Shown here: positions 6,986-13,491 of the stretch, piece by piece
How positions within the stretch are numbered: the stretch's first letter is position 1
Layout of the letters: every line of letters starts with the position of its first letter
Assembly (NCBI GenBank): GCA_027575765.1
Contig: JANBPT010001146.1
Location: 1-13,491, forward strand
From: Tieghemiomyces parasiticus
Lineage: Eukaryota > Kickxellomycota > Dimargaritomycetes > Dimargaritales > Dimargaritaceae
DNA length: 13,491 bases
Direction: 5' to 3'
The notes under the pieces: model-generated
Database searches by the model: none
Seen by the model: only the letters and a program-made list of their open reading frames with translations
What the model was told of the DNA's origin: nothing
Program-made: the position numbers and the translations under genes

Positions 6986-9900
6986 ATGCTCCAACCAGAC
7001 CATGACGATGCGGCTGATCCGCGGCTGGCGGCACCGGCCGACATGGCCGCATTCCGTTTCCCTTATACACCCTACACTATTCAGGCCGACTTTATGCGGA
7101 ATCTGTACGAGGCCATCGAGCACCGGCGCATTGGCATTTTTGAGAGTCCGACCGGCACGGTAAGTTGGTGCTCTCAACGCCTCCCTCCCCCTCTTAGCTA
7201 TTAAACTACTTGTTAGCTCGTAGAGGGATGGCTAATACCTCCCCGCGAACCCCCTCTTCTTCCTCGCGCTGCGATCCAAATAGAGGGTGCCGTAATGACT
7301 TGACAAATAACCGGCAGCTTATCTCCACTGCTCCGTCTTTGCCCCTATATGCCCGTCACTTCACTCAGGGTAAAACCCTCAGCTTGATCTGCGGCGCCCT
7401 TACGTGGCTCGCGGATCACAACCGCCGCTTGGAACTGAATCAACAGTTCCTCAAAGAGAAGATTTCAGCCGCGAACTCGGCAGGTGAGTGCCCCGGCCGT
7501 AGTTACGGGGACAACGGGTTAGACTGCCTACCTTTAACCAGTACGCATTTGACTGGTTCCTAATTGCTTGCCCACGCTTTACCAACTAGGCGACCCTGAC
7601 TGGGTCATCTTCCAGGAGCTCGAGTCACAGATTGCCGAGCAGAAGCGGCAGCAGGTGGAGGCTCAGGTCCGTCGGGCCGAGCGGCGCACCAAGGTGGAAG
7701 CGTGGGAATCGGCCCGTCGGGCCAAGCGGCGGCGGCCGGCACCCCAGCAGGTAGGTCTTTATTGTTGTTGCATTACCTAAGCCCGCCTACGTATAGTGCC
7801 AGCCAAGGGATGGTGGATACCTGGGCGAGGTGATTGGACGCAACAGGACGCCCCGCTCTGCTCGAACGCTTCCTGCTTCGCAAAAGGCAAGCCTAACATG
7901 GATTCTTACTTTTGTATCTCATATGCCCACTACTGCATGTCACCAGTCCGAAGCCAACAGCCTCACCGCGGCTGACCAGGACGACGACCTGCTGGTCGAT
8001 CCCTACGCCAGCGACACCGAGTCCACACTAGTCGGGGAGGACGGCTACACGGCCGCCGTGCGCCAGTTACTACAAAGGCAAGTCTGGCTTTAGGCGCCAC
8101 TCTACCCTTCGCATTTCCGCACCGTGCCCAAATCGCTTACCCTTTGACCTTCGCTTAACATCCGCGCACTATATTAGTTACGATCAGTCCTTGCAGGCCG
8201 CCCGTTCCCGCTCTGGTGCAGATGACCCTGAAACCTTCGACGGGGGCGCCAAAGTGACCCGGGTAAGACAGAGCTACTCCACGTAGATCGATCGTAAGGT
8301 CTTTTGCTCTCGCGCCGCGCTCCTCCCTATAACTGCCCTTATGGAGACGAGGAGGCCAGTCCCCCTCTTAACACTCTAATCAACCCCTCACCTACGCTTC
8401 TCTCTCCGACCACAAACTGGCCAACCTTGGGTAGATTTACTTTACCTCGCGCACCCACTCCCAGCTCGCGCAGATGGTCCACGAGGTGCGCAAGACCGCC
8501 TACGCGGACGGCATCCGTATCACCTCGCTCGGCTCCCGCCGCACGCTTTGCATCCACGACCCCGTGCGCCAGCTGAAGAGTATGCAACGTATCAATGAAA
8601 CTTGCCTGGACCTACAAAGGAAGGGCCTGGCCGCTAACCGTCGCTGTCCGCATTACCCGGCCGAACCCCGCCAGCTGCTCGAGTTCCAAGACCACGCCCT
8701 AGCGTCCGTTCACGATATTGAAGAGCTGGTCAACGTTGGGCGGGAGCTAGGTATCTGTCCGTATTATGGGACTCGGGCCAGTCTACCGGAAGTGGAAGTA
8801 AGTCTTCGTGAGGCCGGACCGATGGGGGACGGAGTGTCGGCCAGAGTGTTACCCGAACCCACCTCCCCCACTCTTCAAAGTGTTGAACCGGTTTTTCTTA
8901 ACCCGCCGCCCCTACTCCGTCTCTATTTACCCCCCGGCGTGGTTTGAATATTTCAGTTGGTCACCCTGCCTTATAACCTACTGCTCCAGAAATCAGCACG
9001 CGAAGCCTTGGGCATTAACCTCAAGGATGCGGTGGTCATCGTGGACGAGGCCCACAAGTAGGTTACAATATCCCCTTTGACGCCTCACAGTTTCAAGTGT
9101 TATTGGTGAGGCATTGTCATTACTGATGGTGCCACCGCCTCAATCGACGTCTGCCAATTACTCTGACAACGCCACCCGGCCATCTCAAATACTTTGCCTT
9201 GCTAGCCTCGTAGATACCATCACCCAGATCCACAGCGCTGTTCTCACCTTGGACCAGGTCAACCGGGCAGCTTCTCAGCTCACGGCTTACCTACAAAAGT
9301 ACAAGTCCCGTCTTAAGGGTTCCAATGTGATCTACATTCGACAGATCCTGCACCTGCTGGCCGCCCTGCGCAAGTTTTTGGGGTCAGGCGGACGGGGCCT
9401 AATTGACCTGAATCCCGCTGGTGGCGATACAACCGCCGCCGTCGCTACCGCTACCTCGCATCTCTTAAAGCCGAACGAGTTGCTTGGTCAGCTCCAGATC
9501 GATAACGTCAATCTGTTCAAGGTGCAGAAATACCTAATTGAAAGCCAGATTGGCAAAAAGGTACGTGACCCGGTAGCGGTAGAGTCCAGCGGCCCTGTAA
9601 AATGAAGGTGGACCAGCCGCGTGCTCTTCTATAGGAGACAGTCTCTCACCATATTGGCTAAAATTTACTCGTGTATTCCACCAATTATGCCACCCTTTCC
9701 AGCTCAATATGTTCATCGACCGTCGCCGCGAGCAAGAGGCGAAAGGTGGCGCCCCGCTGCCCCGACCCACCGGCCCACCCGACTTAAAGCGAACCGAAGC
9801 CGGCGGAGACGAAACTGAAGAATGGACCTCGCAACGGTCGACCCTGCCGCTCGTTGAAAGTTTTCTGATGTGCCTGACCCACACCGATCAGGACGGTCGC

Positions 9901-11186
9901 GTGATTCTAGGCCTCACCCCTGCCACTCCGACCAGCGTCCCGCAGCCCCACCTTAAATATGTGCTGCTCAACCCGCACGAGAGCTTCCAGGCCATCGCTG
10001 ACGAGGCCCGCAGTGTAATCCTCGCCGGGGGTACTATGGAGCCGGTAAGTGCGATGCCTAAGAATCCCCAGGCTGTCAATTTCGAACTGCGCGGTTAGAA
10101 AGTGGTACCTTGTGATGACCCCTCTGGTGATGGTCCCGTAATGAAAAAGGCGTGACTAAAGCCAGGTATAAAGCTAATACAACCACCCGGCGTCCTGTCC
10201 ACCCGCACGGGGCCGCATTTGCACACGTTGGCGACCAGGTTGACGAGCTTCTCGCCCTGCTTTGTCGTGACACCCCGGCCAACCACATCCACCGTTTCAA
10301 CTGCGGCCATGTCGTCCCGGCCACCTCTCTCCTCGCCCTCACCGTAGACAAAGGTCCGACCGGCCGGCCATTCAAGTTTCTAGCCGACGCTCGTGGCGAC
10401 GCGGCACTCACCCAGGAACTGGGCCAGACCCTCCTCAACCTTTGCAACATCATTCCGAACGGGCTCGTCTGTTTCTTCCCCTCCTACGCCTATCTCCACC
10501 AGGTCCACGCGGAATGGCAGCGGTCCGGTATGCTGGACCGCCTGCACCGCAAGAAAGCCATATTCACCGAGCCCCAGACCAGTACTGAGGTTGAGGCCAT
10601 GCTGGCACAGTACAGTTCGGCGGCCATGGGCAAGGTCACGACGGGAACCAACGGGGACGATTCCAGGGATAAAAAGAGCGACCAGGCCAACGGGGCCCTC
10701 CTGCTGAGCGTGGTGGGGGGAAAGATGAGCGAGGGCATCAATTTTGGCGACGAACTGGGTCGAGGCGTCGTTATGGTCGGCCTGCCGTTTGCCAACCTGG
10801 GGTCGTTGGAACTTCAGGAAAAGATTCGCTTTGTGGCTGCTGAGCCCGGTACCGGAACGACGCCGTCTCAGACCGAGCCCCTGGCCGCAGTCCGTGCTCC
10901 GTACCCTGACATCCACACCGTGTTACAGACCCCAAAAGCCAAACTTTACTATGAGAATCTCTGCATGAAGGCTGTCAACCAATCCATTGGCCGGGCCATC
11001 CGCCATCGCGGCGACTATGCAGTGATTGTTATGCTGGACCAGCGCTTCAACACTCCCCGAATCTACACCAAGCTGCCCACGTGGATCGGCCAGCGACGCG
11101 TGGCCTGTCCAACCTTTGGCCCCATGATGGCCCAGGTTGCTCGGTTTTTCCGCGAGCGCAGCGCATCCCACGTCCAACCCATGTGA
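6986..11186 (+). CDS. CHL1: ATP-dependent Fe-S DNA helicase CHL1/DDX11, ten exons
   Basis: Chl1/DDX11 is a nuclear 5'-3' superfamily 2 helicase of the XPD/FANCJ/RTEL1 group acting in sister-chromatid cohesion and replication-fork processing. Inferred exons are 6986-7159, 7369-7483, 7590-7750, 7947-8077, 8178-8262, 8435-8797, 8957-9057, 9206-9560, 9703-10044 and 10239-11186; they join in frame to 924 aa. Motifs are Q-motif-like [12 protein letters not shown] (25-36), Walker A SPTGTGKT (54-61, split by intron 1) and SRTHSQL (227-233). Four Fe-S cysteines (261, 279, 293, 330) follow, ending in CPYYGTR, then Walker B VDEAHN (372-377, Asn split by intron 7), [18 protein letters not shown] (604-609), FFPSYAYL (688-695), motif [11 protein letters not shown] (769-778) and motif [11 protein letters not shown] (857-865). 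A basic coiled-coil segment (about 102-150) and an acidic patch near 160-185 precede SRTHSQL. Intron 4 is inferred as GC-AG. M20 (7043) is an alternative start in better context. Confidence 0.95.
8078..8177 (+). other. Inferred GC-AG intron 4 of CHL1
   Basis: The donor reads AG|GCAAGT and the acceptor TATATTAG|TTAC, giving a 100-nt intron. Exon 4 ends in phase 2, and only this acceptor keeps the frame into the required exon 5, whose end reads KVTR before [11 protein letters not shown]. The nearer acceptors at 8187 and 8196 would shift the frame into a stop. The competing GT option is CAA|GTCTGG (8082) with the acceptor at 8196. It is in frame, but its donor is poor. Confidence 0.7.
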
Positions 11187-11295
11187 TAAGGAGGTCGGCT
11201 TGGTAATTTTATTGGGCCGAGACTCTCTCGTACTCATGCTACTGTGACAGGATGGGCGGCCCCGAGGGAGGGTCGCAAGACAAGTAGGCCAATGG

Positions 11296-11301
11296 AATAA
11301 A
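11296..11301 (+). terminator. AATAAA polyadenylation signal, likely for CHL1
   Basis: A perfect AATAAA hexamer lies 110 nt after the CHL1 stop codon, a typical 3' UTR distance for a fungal gene. Its position and strand fit CHL1 and no other gene in the window. Confidence 0.55.
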
Positions 11302-12608
11302 GCAAAGTATTTACGGCACACTTGAATAATCTACAATCATGGGCGGTTTATCCTCTTTAAATAAGTGTGCTGTGCTGACAGCGAGAAAGCAATTGGGTGT
11401 AGTTGAGGAGCTCGTTTCCAAAACCGGAGGGTTATCGCTAACAAACTCACGAAGGTGAAGACAATTCATGATGGAAGCCCGGCAGTTCCATCAGAAAGAC
11501 TGACCCTGAAGGTCGGCTGCGACCATGGACTAGGTGGCTTCCCAGTAGGCTCCTCTGTATACCCGTGGGACTTTGATCCTGCCCGCTGGGTTCCGTCGTA
11601 ACACTTCTTTCGAGCACGGAATGCCCCCCCCCTACAGATCTCACCCACTGGTTAGAGCAGAAAGGCTGCGTCTCTCATGTGCAAGGGGGGTGAGTGTAAA
11701 CAAACAGGTTCGAATTGTGCCGATTAACGCACAGCCGAACCGCCAGCGTGGCCAAAACAGACCAGCTTATCGGAAGATCCGCGGCCAGTTTGCGAATATG
11801 GAAAATGACGATGGGACTACAGTCGTAATAGCAGGCCAGATCGGTTGGCCAACTACCTTCAGAGACTTTGGCTTCGATATTGAGTGGGCATTACGACTGC
11901 GACGCTGGCAAGGATGTCATGACCCAGAAATAGCAGACAGGGCGTTGGCAAGGGTATTCTCAGCGTAAAAGTGTACTGTGGTGGGCTTAAACTTACTAAA
12001 TAAAGAAGACTAGTTGTTAAGCTCAAATTTAGACGGGAGTTGATGAATTAAGTGGCAACTGTCGTTTTATTGAGTAACGACCAGTAGGCCAATTATAATG
12101 GAACAATGCCCGGCATCCTTCGTAGTAACTATTTAGCCTGGACTAGGGGATCTAGGATGACAGGTTGCGGCGGGGCCAGGTACTGGCAGGAAATGGAGGG
12201 ACGACTAGGTAGCTATTGGATCAGGGATAAATGAAATAAGGAAGACAAGGACCATAATAGAATAGCAGGCGGTACCTGGTTTGGATAATGAAGGTAATGG
12301 ACTGGTGGGGCCACCGTGGGGATGGGAAGATAGACCTTCCGTTAATCTGTTACTGTAAGGCGCAACCACCAAGAGTGGGTGGCAGTGCCTGGGACGGAAA
12401 GGCAACCGGTTGGCCCACTTGAGATATGAATTAGGAGGTGAAATTTTAGGCTACGACAGTTACCAGTAGGGTTCTATGGCTCCTCGCACCCACACGGTCT
12501 GGCCTGATCTACATATTTTGCGCTTGATTGTCACTGTGGATACCGAATTTATGGCCAGTCACACCAAACTCCATACTGGAGGTAATCAATCGCCAGATAG
12601 CTACATTA

Positions 12609-12690
12609 CCCCTCCCCCCTCCAATTAGCAAATATCGGGTTGGGGGTGACTTAACAGTATCGGGACGAACGGGAGGGGGGTTTGGGGGGT
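12609..12690. repeat. C-tract / G-tract inverted repeat
   Basis: CCCCTCCCCCCTCC (12609-12622) is followed 48 nt later by GGGAGGGGGGTTTGGGGGG (12671-12689). Nine bases (12614-12622 and 12672-12680) are perfect reverse complements, so a hairpin with a 49-nt loop is possible. The G-rich arm on its own might form a G-quadruplex. Biological relevance is unknown. Confidence 0.55.
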
Positions 12691-13275
12691 CTGAGAGCGT
12701 GCGCAAGGGGACGGTATTGGTACTCACAGTATGGCAAGTACAAGAGGACCCCCGAAGGCAACTCCCGGGGAGGAGCGAAAAAGAAACAGCAGAGGCTATA
12801 AACAGGGGGTGCGTGAGGATGTCGGTTTATTGCTTGGGCTAAGACGGCGCGCGAAGGAGTATACTTATGTTCTTTAGTCAATGTCCGCTGTTGGTATAGC
12901 GTCGTCCGGCGCAAGCGATGCCCGACGGCGACCACATTACAGAGTTCGCCGCGGACGCTTTGCTGACGCAAGCAATCGGTCGGGCAACGGCGCGTACGGA
13001 AGGAGCGAGCCAAGCGTTATTAAGGCCCATCCGCTCTTCCACAACGAAATCATGTCTAAAAATTGGTAACGGGATAATCCATAGTTTTTTTTGGAGCAGG
13101 TAATCTTACGGAGCTACTCACGGCAGTACAATTACGAGTTTAGAAATTGAATAATATCATGGTAACTACTGCAGACCGAAATTAGTAAATCCGAAATAAT
13201 ACAGATAACGAACAAGGTAATAAATAGCAAGTGGTTTAGTTCGGCACACTGTTACCACTCTATTCCTTTTTAAAT

Positions 13276-13491
13276 ATGCAGGACAAAGTAGCTCGAATTA
13301 TACAAGTCGCGCGTCGACCCATCATCCATTCTGATGCCGTTTGCCGTGCGAGGCCCATACGTGGAGTGGGAGCAGCATGGCAGTCATTCCCAGCTGTCAA
13401 AACGCCTTGGGGGTATTATGTTGTGTCGACGCCGTCCGACGATTCCGTGCCAGGCTCTTCGGTGCCCCCAGTGACGGCACTTTCCTGCACG
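13276..13491 (+). CDS. Possible N-terminal coding exon, unknown protein (open at window end)
   Basis: From the ATG at 13276, 72 codons run open to the last base of the window. The first 45 or so residues are rich in Arg and hydrophobic residues with few acids (MQDKVARIIQVARRPIIHSD at 1-20, RARPIRGVGAAWQSFP at 24-39), as in a mitochondrial presequence. They are followed by VKTPWGYYVV (41-50) and a Ser/Pro-rich stretch. It follows an A/T-rich, promoter-like stretch. I do not recognise the family. A second plus-strand frame is also open over the last 115 nt, so an ORF of this length could be chance, and sequence beyond the window is decisive. Confidence 0.35.
   Translation, partial: MQDKVARIIQVARRPIIHSDAVCRARPIRGVGAAWQSFPAVKTPWGYYVVSTPSDDSVPGSSVPPVTALSCT

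Larger units (their letters stand above)
11187..13275. other. Intergenic region downstream of CHL1
   Basis: No gene is supported in these 2.1 kb. The left end holds the CHL1 3' UTR with an AATAAA. The longest open frame (plus strand, 11573-11968) lacks an ATG at its 5' end. From its internal ATG its third codon positions show no G/C preference, unlike the real exons, so I treat it as chance. A G/C-rich block at about 12860-13030 is open in two plus frames and one minus frame and could hide a small exon, but nothing recognisable is encoded. Visible sequence features are a 9-nt C run (11624-11632), a C-tract/G-tract inverted repeat (12609-12690) and an A/T-rich stretch (about 13130-13275) just before the last open frame. 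Confidence 0.55.

Noticed and set aside
8188..8262. Acceptors at 8187 or 8196 for CHL1 exon 5 with the GC donor
   Set aside because: Both shift the frame and run into a TGA before the exon end; only 8177 preserves the frame with AG|GCAAGT.
10380..10916. 178-codon minus-strand ORF opposite CHL1 exon 10
   Set aside because: It is a mirror shadow of a G/C-rich coding exon; the sense strand encodes conserved helicase motifs.
11573..11968. 131-codon plus-strand ORF downstream of CHL1
   Set aside because: There is no ATG at its start. The internal ATG at about 11799 gives a protein-like stretch, but codon third positions are unbiased and an ORF of this length is expected about once by chance in the gap. 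Kept as non-coding; a homology search could reverse this.
1..13491. CRISPR arrays, transposons, phage or bacterial defence systems
   Set aside because: No regularly spaced repeats, terminal inverted repeats, transposase or integrase domains were seen; the genes are spliced eukaryotic housekeeping genes.

Overview
The window looks like nuclear DNA of a filamentous fungus. Coding exons are compact and G/C-rich at third codon positions. They are interrupted by 14 inferred spliceosomal introns of 100-209 nt with strong donors (mostly GTAAGT or GTAGGT) and AG acceptors. Five genes can be identified from their proteins, and all are eukaryotic in structure. The intron density (nine in one helicase gene), together with a bacterial-type CMP kinase carried as an intron-containing gene, suggests an early-diverging (zygomycete-type) lineage rather than a yeast. 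That placement is inference, not proof.

Layout from left to right. (1) Positions 1-812, minus strand: the N-terminal 270 codons of a membrane-anchored cytochrome P450, cut by the window edge before its I-helix and haem-binding loop. (2) 813-3525: about 2.7 kb with no supportable gene, lying between the divergent P450 and CMP kinase starts. (3) 3526-4784, plus strand: a four-exon bacterial-type cytidylate kinase (278 aa) with a 17-nt microexon and a basic, mitochondrial-presequence-like leader. (4) 4919-5622, minus strand: a three-exon DPY-30/Sdc1-like protein (145 aa). It converges on the kinase gene with only 134 bp between the stop codons. (5) 5623-6186: a divergent promoter region with a T-tract and a TATA-like run. 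(6) 6187-6573, plus strand: single-exon CGR1 (128 aa). (7) 6986-11186, plus strand: a ten-exon CHL1/DDX11 Fe-S DNA helicase (924 aa), including one inferred GC-AG intron. (8) 11187-13275: about 2.1 kb with no recognised gene, holding a poly(A) signal for CHL1 and a G/C-tract inverted repeat. (9) 13276-13491: a possible first exon of an unidentified gene, open to the window edge.

Functionally this is an ordinary housekeeping stretch: CMP/dCMP phosphorylation, H3K4 methylation (COMPASS), 60S ribosome biogenesis and sister-chromatid cohesion, plus a P450. The genes do not form one pathway and nothing suggests a cluster or mobile system. The points of most interest are gene-structural: the bacterial-type kinase with introns and a possible dual-targeting start, the microexon, the GC-AG intron, and a DPY-30 gene split so finely that its first two exons give no long open reading frame.
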